Source: Magnolia sinica (taxonomy: Eukaryota; Streptophyta; Magnoliopsida; Magnoliales; Magnoliaceae). From it: a DNA stretch of 64,000 nt. The position numbers and the translations under genes are program-made. The DNA is taken from contig NC_080590.1 in assembly GCF_029962835.1 (NCBI RefSeq), positions 58,526,001 through 58,590,000 of the forward strand. The letters run 5' to 3'. Every line of letters begins with the position of its first letter. Position 1 is the first letter of the stretch. This document shows positions 37,981-49,289 of this stretch, piece by piece. The notes under the pieces are model-generated. The model searched no databases and was not told the origin of the DNA. It worked only from the letters and a program-made list of their open reading frames with translations.

Positions 37981-38010
37981 TCATGTTCTTCAAGGTTAGT
38001 GTTCCAATTA

Positions 38011-38024
38011 CGTTTTTCTTGCAG
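38011..38024 (+). promoter_or_regulatory. Candidate 3' splice site before accessory ORF
   Basis: CGTTTTTCTTGCAG followed by ATTTG, a good plant acceptor with a polypyrimidine run, 151 bases before the accessory ATG. It would suit a spliced subgenomic mRNA. The donor is not identified. Confidence 0.35.
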
Positions 38025-38175
38025 ATTTGTGTCTAGATTGTTTACTTTTCTAGCTTGAAGCTTTCTATTTTGGATTTCAATGAGATTTGGGGTTTGAATT
38101 TTAAAAAATCTGTTTTGAGTAAATCCACTTCTCAATCTTTTGCAACTTCTTAATTCCTTGATATCCTTGTTGAAA

Positions 38176-39312
38176 ATGGCTTCTAGAGGTAGAAAAACTA
38201 CTTCCCGTGGTCCTTCTTCTTCCTCCAGATCGTCCATTATCTCTAAGCGTCATCTTCTTGTTCCCAATGATGATCCATCATATGTTAGGGACATTAGATT
38301 ACGTAATGTTATTGTTGAACATCCTGTTGATGTTAATCATATTGCACCTTTTGACATCCTTCCTATGCTTGAAGCTGTAGGTTGGGTTAACTTATTACAT
38401 TGGGGTGGGCCTGCATACCGGTCCATTGCCCAATCCATGTTTACATGTATTAGTGCTTTCTCACAGGATAATTTAACTTTTAAAATATCGACTAGAGAAG
38501 GGCCTTTTGAGATTGATCGTCATTTAATTTCAGCCCTTATGGACATTCCTGTGAATGATGAGGGTATTCTTATCCATAACTTAACTGATAAACCCTCAAT
38601 GTCTGAAAAACGCATGCTCACTAGAGATTTGTGCAACATAGATGTTCAATAGACTCAAAAAGGGAATGCTCTCCCTGTAAGGTATTTGTTACCCAAATAC
38701 AGAATTCTCCACAAAATCTTTGTGTCTAATCTGTATCCTCGTTCGGGTAATAAAACTGACTTGACTTCGTTTATGGTTCGTGTTATCCATGCTATTTCCA
38801 ATGGTACTCAGATTTGTTTACCATCCTTAATCTGTCATTTCATTCTTCAGTTTAGACTCCATCCTGGTCATAGTGACATTCCTTTTGCCTATTTAATGAC
38901 TGTATTGGCTACACATATGTTAGTCGATATGCCGGTTGATGAGGCACCAATCCATCATCTGATCTTCAACAATACTAATATCAATAAGATGAAGCTGGAT
39001 CTACTTCCTGAACAAGGTGGTGGTGGTGGTGGTCATAAAGAAGCTGGTGATGACATTAATATGGATGACATTTTTGAGGAACTGGATTTTGACTCAACAA
39101 ATGATCCAGATTTTAAACCATCTGATGTTGATGCTCGTCTGAGTGCATTAGAGGATAAAGTTGAGAATATAAATGTAAAGATGGAAAACATGTCTGTTGC
39201 TCATGATTTACAATTCAAGTACATGCGCAAATATCTTAGGCGATTGAACAAAGGGATGCACCAACTTGATCCCTCTATTCCTGCTCCGTCATCTGGTTCT
39301 GGTTCTGACTAG
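38176..39312 (+). pseudogene. Accessory (envelope-like) ORF downstream of copia pol
   Basis: One frame of 378 codons from MASRGRKTTSRG, interrupted by TAG at 38650-38652. Basic Ser/Arg N-terminus; first half with FDILPMLEAVGW; second half with YRILHKIFVSNLYPRSGN, ICLPSLICHFIL, IPFAYLMTVLA; a six-Gly run from GGT repeats (about 39016-39033); an acidic linker; and a C-terminal probable coiled coil (DARLSALEDKVENINVKMEN). No signal peptide or clear membrane segment, so the usual 'envelope-like' label is not supported by the sequence. Position after pol matches the Sirevirus extra ORF. Layout and several motifs match the ORF upstream of gag in the chromovirus (8817-10049). Function unknown. Confidence 0.82.
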
Positions 39313-39351
39313 TTTATATGAGACTTCTGGTCTGTAATAACTTTATAACTT

Positions 39352-40072
39352 AGCACTTGGTTGACTGATTTTGAGTTGGATACTATCTATGTTTTATGCT
39401 GGATATTTATTCTATGTGAAGCTATGCTGAGTATCTCTATCACTGTTTTGCTATACTCTCATAACTCCTCATGTTTACTCTCATATATCCCTTTATTTAG
39501 TTCTCCTTTATTGTTGTTTCCTTTTTCATATTGTGACAAAAAGGGGGAGAATGGTTTGTTCTTAACGATGTGATCGTGAGAGGAGTAGCATTGGTTATGT
39601 TACTCAGGGGGAGTATGTTTGAACTAGTTGAATGAAACTGGTTGAATGTTGAATGTTGAATGTTGAATTTTATTACTTAGCACTTGTTTGCTTGAGTTTG
39701 AGTTGAATTTTATGCTAGATATTTGTTCTTGATGTAATATTTATGCTGGATATATGTGATGCTATCTTGAATATCTCTATGACTCTTTTGCTATACTCTC
39801 TTACTTCCTCATGTTTCCTCTCATGACTTCCTTTATTTAGTTCTCCTTTGTCATATTGTGACAAAAAGGGGGAGAATGGTTTGTTCTTAATGTTATGTTA
39901 CTCAGGGGGAGTGGGGAGTCAAGGGGAGTATATGTTTGATCTTATTGAATGAAACTGATTGAAACTGGTTGAATGTTGAATATTGAATATTGATTTGCAG
40001 GTATTAACCAATTGTTTTACTCTTGTTTATCTTGATTATGTGTTTTGTCACTAATTTGACAAAGGGGGAGAT
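39352..40072 (+). repeat. Tandem duplication carrying repeated polypurine tracts
   Basis: Two imperfect units of about 320 bp (from AGCACTTGGTTG at 39352 and AGCACTTGTTTG at 39679), each with GTGACAAAAAGGGGGAGAATGG (39533 and 39858 regions) and CTCAGGGGGAG (39604 and 39901 regions). The last tract, AAAGGGGGAGAT at 40061-40072, touches the 3' LTR and is the likely functional one. Repeated PPT-like tracts are known in Sireviruses. Confidence 0.8.
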
Positions 40073-42090
40073 TGTAAGTGCTATAGTTTATATCCCTGTC
40101 TGTTGTCAAATTTGTGATGACAAAATCACTGTTATGTTATATATAACTTGCTTAAGTGAAGCTCTTTCAAGGATCAACATTCATGAACAAGCTAAGCTCA
40201 CAACAAGCAAAGCTCACAAGTACAAGGATTAATCTTGAATGAAAGAACTGCTCACAAGACAAGACTCAAGCTGCAAGACTTCAAGAAGAGTTCAAGGCAG
40301 TTTGTACACCTTCAAGATTGAGCTACATCAAGGTTTGATCTACATCAAGACTTCAAGGCTCATACTTCAAGGTCTCTTGTTCCTAATGTTTCAATGTCCA
40401 TACTTCATGGTTGAGGTTTGATTAACCATAGGTTGACCTTAGAAGTAGGTCATTTTAGATACATAAGTCGAATGTTTATTTTATATGTGATTGGTCTGTT
40501 CTTCGACTAGTCCTAGGCCTTCTTCGACTAGTCCTAGACTTGCTTCGACCAGTCTAAGAAATTCCTCGACCAGTCGTGAGTTTGTTACAAATTCCGGATA
40601 AAATCTGTTAGCCTTCGACTAGTCCAGGAATCTGTTCGACCAGTCGTAGGAACAGTGTCAACTGCTCTTCGACCAGTCGTATAATCTTCGACTCGAAGTC
40701 CAGCGAAGATTTTCAGGACCTACGACCAGTCGAAGGAAACCTACGACCAGTCGTAGGTGACCAACGACTAGTCGTAGGAGAGCTTCGACCAGTCGTAGAA
40801 CAGTCAGAGCATATCCCCCCGAATTTTTCAAATATCTGTTAGTGCTTCGACTAGTCGAAGAGCACTCTAGACCAGTCGAAGACCCGATCTTCTCACTTAT
40901 AAATAGTACACGAATCTTAGAAGAAATCATCGAATTAATTAAAGTATTCAAGCCAATCTTGGTCAAACTTCTAAGAGATAATTCTGTGCTCCATCTAAGC
41001 TAAGTGTGCTTATTTAATATTCTCTTTCCTTAGCTTTATTTAATTGATTTTGTTTTTGCTATTCCAATCTGATTTGATAAGAGGAATTGTTATTCCCTTT
41101 CTTTGGAATCAAAATCAATTAAGGCAAACCCTATTTGGTTTAATTTAAAATCTATTAGAATTAGAACCAATGTAATCAAGTACTGGACATTGAACTTGGA
41201 CATTCAATCATCTACTTTGATTTGGTTCTACCGGGCTGCTACAACGAAGGAAATATTCAGGTATTTTACATATTGTAAATTCCTTTCTATTATTTTGGTT
41301 TCTTTCAAGATTTGCCAGAAAAATCTTGTTATATTGGTTATCTGAGGAAAGCCAGGAAAACTCAGAAGTGGGGTTTTTTTTTAATTGTGTAAGCCCACAT
41401 ACAAAGACACAATTGTAAGGGTTTTGGGTGAACCTGGGAAAACCTATTTTTAGTGAACGCTAATATCCCCTGTGTGAGGATATTAGGAGTGGAGTAGCTT
41501 TTTGTGTGGCTGTTGTTTAACAGTTGGTGAACACACAGGCGAACCACTATAAACCCTTGTGTTTGATTGATTTATTCTTCTAATTTTTAATTATTCTTTT
41601 GTGGGATGTATGTATGGTGGTGAATGTTGTAATTATTTAATTCAAGCTTTGTGAGAATGTTGTAATAGCTTAGAATTTATTTTCTGCTATTCCTTTATCG
41701 CTTGATTTTCAATTTCATTTGAAAGTTGTTCCAGCAAGGTTGCCCTGCCATTTTTATGGTGTATGGCTGTCCCTAGAACAATACATTTTTAATTACAAGT
41801 TATTTCAATTCAGTTTATATTTATTATTGTATTCCTCTTCGGTTTGAGACTTGATACAAAGATCTTTCTAGAAATAAGGTTGTCCTACCATAAACTCTGT
41901 TTTTGGTATAAGGTTGTCCTTAGAACAACGTTTGTATCAACCTCTCAATATCTGAATTTTGAGGTTACTTTAATTTACTGCATTGTGATTTACTTTGGTT
42001 ATCATATTCTTTATTATTCCGCTATTATAAGTTTTAATTTGGCTCTGTCCTATTCACCCTCCCTCTAGGACATATAGCTTGGCCTTTTCA
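40073..42090 (+). repeat. Sirevirus-like 3' LTR
   Basis: 2018 bp, TGTAAGTGCTATAG to GGCCTTTTCA. U3 holds 13 motif copies (40501-40881), against 10 in the 5' LTR, and TATAAATA at 40898-40905. Confidence 0.93.
40501..40881 (+). promoter_or_regulatory. Palindromic motif array in Sirevirus-like U3 (3' LTR)
   Basis: Thirteen copies of [T/A]CGAC[C/T]AGTC. The extra copies compared with the 5' LTR are one TTCGACTAGTCCTAG unit and a cluster near 40728-40790. The 16-bp palindrome CTTCGACTAGTCGAAG is at 40845-40860. Confidence 0.8.
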
Positions 42091-44510
42091 CACCACCTCA
42101 AAGTGCGCCACGTCTACAAAGCACATACAAATGCGGTGCATGAATATGATTACCAAGTTGTTATTAGTCCTTTTCATACAGTAGGATTGGAAAGCTAAGA
42201 TACCTTCCTCATATCACCATCCAAACAGTGATCCATTCTAGGGTCGTCAGTCCTAGGCAATCTCATACGATCATATGTTTTTAGGTCGTTGCAAAGGGCT
42301 CATCACCAATCAATTCACGCCTATCATACCTTTGTTACTACACTAAGGCTCATCACCTCAATGCGGTATCCAGGTATGCTCGAGGTCACTACAAAGGGCT
42401 CGTCACCAATCAATGTAGGCTGACAGCACGAATATAGTGTCCCATACCACCATAATCGGCTCATGAGTTTGGTTGCTTACTGGTCACTACGGGGAGGCTC
42501 GTCACCCCAGCTCGACCACGGTGTCCCATACCACCATGTCCGGCTCATGAGTCTTAGTGGATAAAGTACCATGGTTAATAGGATTTCATTGGTAAGTTTG
42601 GTACCTTAGATTCAAACAGTAGCGTTCATACACGGTGAACATACATCGGACAATCGGGTTACTTGACAAACTCAACTAGCACGAGCGCACATTGGGTTGA
42701 ACGACATAGAGTGCGCAAACACTCCGCGTGGCCAAACCACTACCGACAACTCTAATACGACTCGGGTTCGTCTAATACGTCCTACGTAGCGAAAGCAACC
42801 TCAGCCACGATTTTAAGGTCAATTACCAATTTCCTGGACTAATGCATAGTCCCACGCACATTCCACTATAACAGATATTCATCTCTACAATTTAGAATAA
42901 TAATGGAACAACAACTCAATCATGTAGAACACAAGCATTTGAAAAATATCAACTTAACATAAATGTAAGCATAAGTAATGCTTGAAATTGAACAACAAGG
43001 AATGTAACTTACATGAAGGAAATTATACACACTAGTGGGAGAGTTGAGAATCGCTTCTCAACACCCATACTAGGTTGAAATATCACACTTTAGATCATTC
43101 AGCATTTCTACAAACACTTAAAATACATAGTTCAACATACATGACGTATGTTGAAATACACACATTTGGACAATTCCTTTTACCAAGGAGCTGCCGCACA
43201 TACAATAAGCATAAGTACACGATAAATAATCATGGCAATCACATGTTCATAATTTATACGCATACGGTACTTTATACATACACATAGAATAAACAAATCT
43301 CAATATAACACATGCATATCAGGAACACAAAGTAAACATAACATTTGGCATGTGAAATCTCATCCATAGTAAGAATAAACCATTCACTGGCATTGAAAGC
43401 CCTGAAAACCATAACCTATACACTTAAAGTCCGCACCTTAAGCCAGAAAAGAACACCGAACTGATTTCAGACGATATGTCTTCGTCAACGGCGACAGAAC
43501 AACCTAAGGCAAGAATAGAAATGAGATACAGCATCACAAAGACTATTCTAAGCTCTAACACAGATTAGGGTTAGGTTAACTTACCCAAAGATGAACTCAG
43601 AATCGCCGGAATAACGATTCAAAGTGAAGCTTCAAGGATGAAGAAGAACAGGAATGAATCTAAGATGATTCACCAACTTCTCTCTCACTTTCTCTCTCTT
43701 TTCCTTTCTCTTTCTTAGGTAGGGTTAGGAAATTCGTATGGAAAAGAGAGCTAGGGTTTAAGGACTATAAATAGGCCTAAATTGATGAAAATAACCCCAG
43801 GGCCAAGGTATACTTAGGGTATAACTAAAACCAGCTTCTCACGATCCAACGAAGCACTTTCGGTGGGCCTATTACCACGAAAGGTCGGACTTAAGCTCTT
43901 TGACCATGGATCTAAGTCAAGCTAAGTTTTCGTACCGACCGGATCTTCAGATCAGCCGTGGCGGACCACACTTAATTCAACGGTCACTGAATCTCGATCA
44001 GGTCCACAAGCACAAGGACATGCCTGGGCCACCTTCCCTGATCAGAGGGTGAAATTGGGTCAGAATCCAATGGTCAGATTGCTTAAAATCGTCGCGCAAG
44101 CGACACGACTCAGATTTCATAAACTCTTAATAAATTTCCAACCGTTCTCACACTCTTCACTCCGAACTCAATCAAATCGACCCAGAACATCATCTGGACT
44201 TGATTTTTGAGGTGATGGTTAAGTCCAACATGGTGACTGCAACAGCCTAAGATCATCGCTATCGGACTTTCGACGCACGGTCCAGGTCCGATCCAAAACT
44301 TCCAAAAATTCCCAAGAACAACTGGATTTAGCGATGGATCCCAGATTTCAGAGTAACATAGCGCTAACTAATCTACAAGTTTTGAGTCATGCAGATCAAA
44401 TTTAAAGTGATTGATGCGAATTTCACAAGCAATCGAGTATAGCGCTAATTACCCCAAAAATAACTACTAGGGAAAGAAAAGCACCAAATTTTCAGGGTCA
44501 TTACATACGG

Positions 44511-46437
44511 TTATGCAATGCGAGATACAACTCAAGCATACCAATCCTCATCTGAATCCACATAACCATATATCTCATTGCGAGAGCATCAAATATCAGT
44601 ACAAATCTCACTCTGGACAATCACTGGGGTTTAGTACACTCTACGCTAGTTTCTCGCCCCTATCTGAGCGCACAACTGGGTAAGTGGAAGAGACTTCACT
44701 ATCCGCCTACCAATATCGGACCCAGCTCATCGATAGTGGACCCATTCCTCAAGCTGGTCAAACTCAACCTAAATATTACCCCCCACTCAGGCGGGTAAGG
44801 TCACACCCCTTTCCAACCGACCACGACACAGTGAGAGACGTGACCTACTGGTATACGACCCTCGTACGCTCATGTATCCACTCAGTCTTGATGTTGGAGT
44901 CATCCTCTGGTACCATCGGGTTTATGAATTTTATCCCAGGGACATCTACGGTGCCCTGATGTTAGTAAAAGTATTTTCGGTGTCTAATCCTGCCATCCAC
45001 GATGTGCTTGCAGAGGCTATGGCCCTGATGTCGATAGAGTGCATAGAAATCATATCACACAATTACGAGATGCACGAATCATACGATCCAGTCATGTAGC
45101 AATCCTACGTATACCGCACACTCATGTGGGCAACTCCTATCAGGGAGTCCCATAATAATCCACCCAATGGCATGTGCTATGACCAATCACTCCTCATATC
45201 AAGCATACATATGATGCGTATGGGCATGGATCATGAAACTATATTAAGCATGTTATATGATGATGATATACTCTCCTCACATCAAGGATGGGCCTAGAAG
45301 GCCTAGTCATATCAAGAATGGGCCTAACGATCATGGGGGCCCAACGGTTTGGGTTAGCCCACTAAGGGGAGGTGAGAATGGGCCTAACAATAGGCCCTAG
45401 GGAGGGTTACAATATGGACATTTAACCATCATTGCTTCCAAGGCATGGCACATCATAAACATCATTACATACATCATGGTGGAATCACACATCACATCGC
45501 TCCTCATATATATCGCTTTGGGCCTCACATAAGGGCCACACATACATCGCATTGGGCCTCACTCATGGGCCTCACATTCATCACATTGGGCCTTATACAA
45601 GGGCCTCATATACATCGCATTGGGCCACATCCCATGGGCCTCAAATATATCACAATGGATCACATCTCATGGGCCTCAAATACATCACAATGGGCCACAT
45701 CCATGGGCCTCTCATACATCACATTGGGTCTCATCATATGGGCCAATATACATCACATCGGGCCTCATCATATGTGCCTCACATATATCATATTGGCCTC
45801 ACATACATCATATCGGGCCTCATCATATGGGCCAAAAATACATCATATTGGAGTGGGCCCTGCACATTCCAAATGGGCCCACCAGATGAACAGCATGGGT
45901 GTACAACACCTACATCGAGTGGGCCACATCACATGGACCACACCATAAATAGAAGTAAAGATAATGATCGAAAGATCATTTGGACCATACCACAATTAGC
46001 AGTGGAGATAATTATTTTCACAATTTAAAATTCACAAGGCCCACCATAACGTATATTTTTCAATCTGTTCATAAGGTCACAAAGACCTGAATTAAGAGGA
46101 AATTCCTTATTGATCCAGAACTTTTGTGACCCCAAACGGTTTTAATGGTGGACATTCAATCCTCCACTGATTTTTTGCAGTGTGGTCCACTTGATAGGTA
46201 GATCTATTTTATTTTTAGTCTCAAGCCTTAAGACGAGCTCGTCCAACAGATGGACGGTTTGGATCTAACACATAACTCATGATCAGGCCCACACTTGTTG
46301 ATGTCGCTACAGCAGCTATATAGTTGGTGTGACCCAACAGATGGAAAATTTGCATACATCATGCGAGACCTGCAGAACTGTTGGGAGGCCCACACAAATG
46401 GACGGTTTGGATCAAACATGTACATTACTTGGGGCAT
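44511..46437 (-). repeat. Left arm of inverted LTR pair, inner part and spacer
   Basis: Reverse complement of 46438-48130, with the unpaired spacer 46243-46437. Contains TGGGCC-rich short repeats (45480-45860). Reading frames such as 45445-45948 are translations of these repeats, not genes. Confidence 0.82.
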
Positions 46438-48654
46438 GAGCTCGTCTTAAGGCTTGAGACTAAAAATAGGAGAGATCTGCCTATCAGGTGGACCACACTG
46501 CAAAAAATTAGTGGATGATTAAACGTCCACCATTAAAACCATTTAGGGTCACAGAAGTTCTGGATCAATATGGAATTTGTTTTCCTCTTAATTCAGGTCC
46601 TTGTGACCTTATGAACAGATTGGAAAATAAACGTTATGGTGCGCCCTGTGAATTTTAAACAGTGAAAATCATTATCCTCATTGCTAATTGTGGTATGGTC
46701 TAGAGGATCTTTCGATCATTATCTCCGCTGCTATTTATGGTGTGGCCCATGTGATGTGGCCCACTTGATGTAGGTGTTGTACACCCATGCTGTTCATCTG
46801 GTAGGCCCATTTGGAATGTGCAGGGCCCACCCCAATATGATGCCCATATGATGAAGCCCAATATGATATATATGAGACCCATATGATGAGGCCCGATATG
46901 ATGTATATTGGCCCATATGATAAGGCCCAATGTGATGTATTAGAGGCCCATGGATGTGGCCCATTTGATGTATTTGAGGCCCATGGGATGTGGCCCGCCC
47001 AATGCAATGTATATGAGGCCCTTGTATGAGGACCAATGTGATGAACGTGAGGCCCATGAGTGAGGCCCAATGCGATGTATGTGAGGCCCTTGTGTGAGGC
47101 CCAAAATGATGTATATGAGGATCGATGTGATGTGTGATTCCACCATGATGTTTATAATGGGCCATGCCTTGGGAGCAATGATGGTTTGATGTCCACATTG
47201 TAAAAGCAATGATGGTTAAATATCCATATTGTAACTCTCCCTAGGGCCCATTGTTAGGCCCATTCTCACCTCCCTTTAGTGTGCTAACCCAAACCGTTAA
47301 GCCCCCATGATCGTTAGGCATATTCCTGATATGAGTAAGTCGTCTAGGCCCATCCTTTATGTAAGGAGAGTATGTCATCATCATATAACATGCTTAGTAT
47401 AATTTCACGATCCCTGCCTATGAGCAATATATGTATGCTTGATATGAGGAGTGATTGATCATAGCATATGCCATTAGGCAGATTATTATGGGACTCCCTG
47501 ATAGAAGGAGTTGCCCACATGAGAGTGTGGTACACGTAAGATTGTTGCATGATTGGATAGTATGATTCATACATCTCACATTTGTATGATATGATTTCTG
47601 TATGCCCTAGCAACATCAGGGCCATGGCCTACACAAGCACATCGTGGATGACAGGATTAAATACCACAAATACTATTACTAGCATCGAGGCACCATAGAT
47701 GTCCCTGGTAAAAATTTCTAAATCTGATGGTACCAGAGGATGACTCCAACATCAAGACCGAGTGGATACATGAGCGCACGAGGGCTATATACCAATAGGT
47801 CAAGTCTCCCACTGTGTCATGGTCAGCTGGAAAGGGGTGTGACCTTACCCACCTGAGTGAGGGGGCAATATCTAGGTTGAGTTTGACTAACTTGAGGAAT
47901 GGGTCTGTTATCGATGAGTCGGGCCCGATATTGGTAGATGAATAGTGAGGTCTCTTCCACTTACTCAGTTGTGCGCTCAGATAGGGGCAGTAAGCTGGCG
48001 TAATGTGTATTAGACCCCGGTGATTATCCAAAGTGAGATCTATACTGATATTTAATGCTCTAGCAATGAGTTGTATGGTTATGTGGATTCAGATGAGGAT
48101 TGGTATCCTTGAGTTGCATCTCGCATCGCATGGCCTTGATATGGCCGATGGCATTCATGCCTTACATTGCATAGCCTTGGTACGGCTGATTGCATTCATG
48201 GACTTACCAATATATTCCATATTACTCCGATATTGTATTTTGAGCACGCTTATATTGCGCGCACACTTTCACCACCCTCTAAGCTTTCTAAAAGCTTATG
48301 CACGACCATTGTGTGTAGGTGACACTAGGACACCGCAGCAGCATTGAGCTTGGAGCGTACAGCTGACTTCTGGAGCTTTGATTATCAATATTGTATTTCC
48401 TTTATGCATTGTACTCAAAGTTTTTTATCATAGTGGATTTGTGATGATGTTGTTAGTTGTTGTTTGTGGGTTATGCTTATGGTTATGCTTATTATGAAAC
48501 AAATTCATGTTGAAAATCCTCCTTGTAGGATCCCAGGATTGGAACCTGGTATATGGGTGTCGGGATCCTAGAATAGGGTACTACGGAGGCTGTCAGTGCC
48601 GGATTCAGTGATCGAGAATTTTGTGAGACCAGTTTTCGAGTTTGGGGGGTGACA
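46438..48654 (+). repeat. Right arm of inverted LTR pair
   Basis: Sense-oriented end of the 4-kb LTR family, ending GTTTGGGGGGTGACA; similar along its length to 53350-55745. The TGGGCC-rich tract is at 46740-47120. Confidence 0.85.
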
Positions 48655-49289
48655 ATGCCCATGGGAGTTGTACGCCTATAGGGTTGTGCACCCACGGGGT
48701 TGTGCACAGCAAAGCCTGATATTGCTCCAATGAATCATACATGGGAGATAGTGGGGTATATATAGCCTTCTGCACGTGCCAACATCCCACTGGAGCTATT
48801 GTGCGCTGACCCTTGTGCTGTCACACCTATTGTGGGGTCCCCTTCTTTGTGCACCGCACAACTCTTCTCTCGTAGTAACCCTTATTATGCGCCGCATAAC
48901 TTTTTTTCCCTTGCATCCTTCATTGTGTATTGCTCAACTCTTCTCTCCTTGCATCCTCATTGTGCGCCACACAACTCTTCTCTCCTTACATCCTCATTGT
49001 GCACTGCACAACTCTTCTATCCTTGCATCCTCATTGTGTGTTGCACAACTCTTTCAAGGAAGAGTTCTTTTTCTCTTTAGGATTCTTCTATTTTCTTCTG
49101 ATCTTTTTATGCCTCAACACCATCCATAAATTTCTAAGATGGGCCATCAAGTCATCCCAAAATTGAATCATACATCAACGATCTTGGGTTGCAAATCGTG
49201 AGATCTGCCATCCACTACACCTCTGACGACCCAATGATCAATCCACACCTAAAACCATGCAATCCAGTGGATAAATACTTAGGTAACCG
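48655..49289. other. Old LTR-like DNA left of the solo LTR, with minisatellite
   Basis: Between the inverted repeat and the solo LTR at 49290. No gene. Contains the 36-bp-type minisatellite at 48857-49053. Removing 49290-55750 joins this to 55751 onward, so both sides belong to one older sequence. Confidence 0.6.
48857..49053. repeat. Minisatellite, about 36-bp unit (CACAACTCTTCTCTCCTTGCATCCTCATTGTG)
   Basis: About five or six imperfect units containing TGTGCnCCnCACAACTCTTCT and CTTGCATCCTCAT. Reading frames here are repeat translations. The unit is partly self-complementary (TGTGCGCCACACAA). Confidence 0.75.

Larger units (their letters stand above)
30957..42090 (+). mobile_element. Sirevirus-like Ty1/copia retrotransposon, full length
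   Basis: 11.1 kb, flanked by the perfect duplication CACCA (30952-30956 and 42091-42095). LTRs at 30957-32906 and 40073-42090, initiator tRNA-Met primer site, Gag with zinc knuckle, protease, integrase before RT (copia order), RNase H, an extra ORF downstream of pol, repeated polypurine tracts, and palindrome-rich U3. An extra ORF after pol, repeated PPTs and LTR palindromes are known traits of the Sirevirus (SIRE/Maximus) lineage. All coding parts carry stops or frameshifts, so this copy is dead although its LTRs are still very similar. Confidence 0.93.
30287..44505 (-). mobile_element. Solo chromovirus LTR with a nested Sirevirus-like element
   Basis: LTR parts 30287-30956 and 42096-44505 match the chromovirus LTR (start TGTAACGCCCAGAAATTCGG, end GGTCATTACA). 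Flanked by the perfect duplication TACGG (30282-30286 and 44506-44510). It is inserted in the inverted LTR arm and is itself split by the copia element. Same orientation as the other two copies of the family. No gene in the LTR parts. Confidence 0.94.
29764..48654. mobile_element. Long inverted repeat of two 4-kb-class LTR ends, with nested insertions
   Basis: The left arm starts TGTCACGCCCCAAACTC; the right arm ends with the complementary GAGTTTGGGGGGTGACA. Left arm: 29764-30286 plus 44511-46242 (about 2.25 kb without the insertion). Right arm: 46438-48654 (about 2.2 kb). Spacer 46243-46437. Arm pairing is clear along the whole length, for example AAGACGAGCTCGTC at 46231-46244 against GAGCTCGTCTTAAGG at 46438. 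The flanks (ACGTA, ATGCC) show no target duplication, so this may be a rearranged pair of truncated LTRs rather than one transposed unit. Confidence 0.8.

Noticed and set aside
45484..45860. CRISPR-like spaced repeats
   Set aside because: Units are imperfect, with repeat-like spacers, inside a plant LTR; no cas genes and a eukaryotic context.
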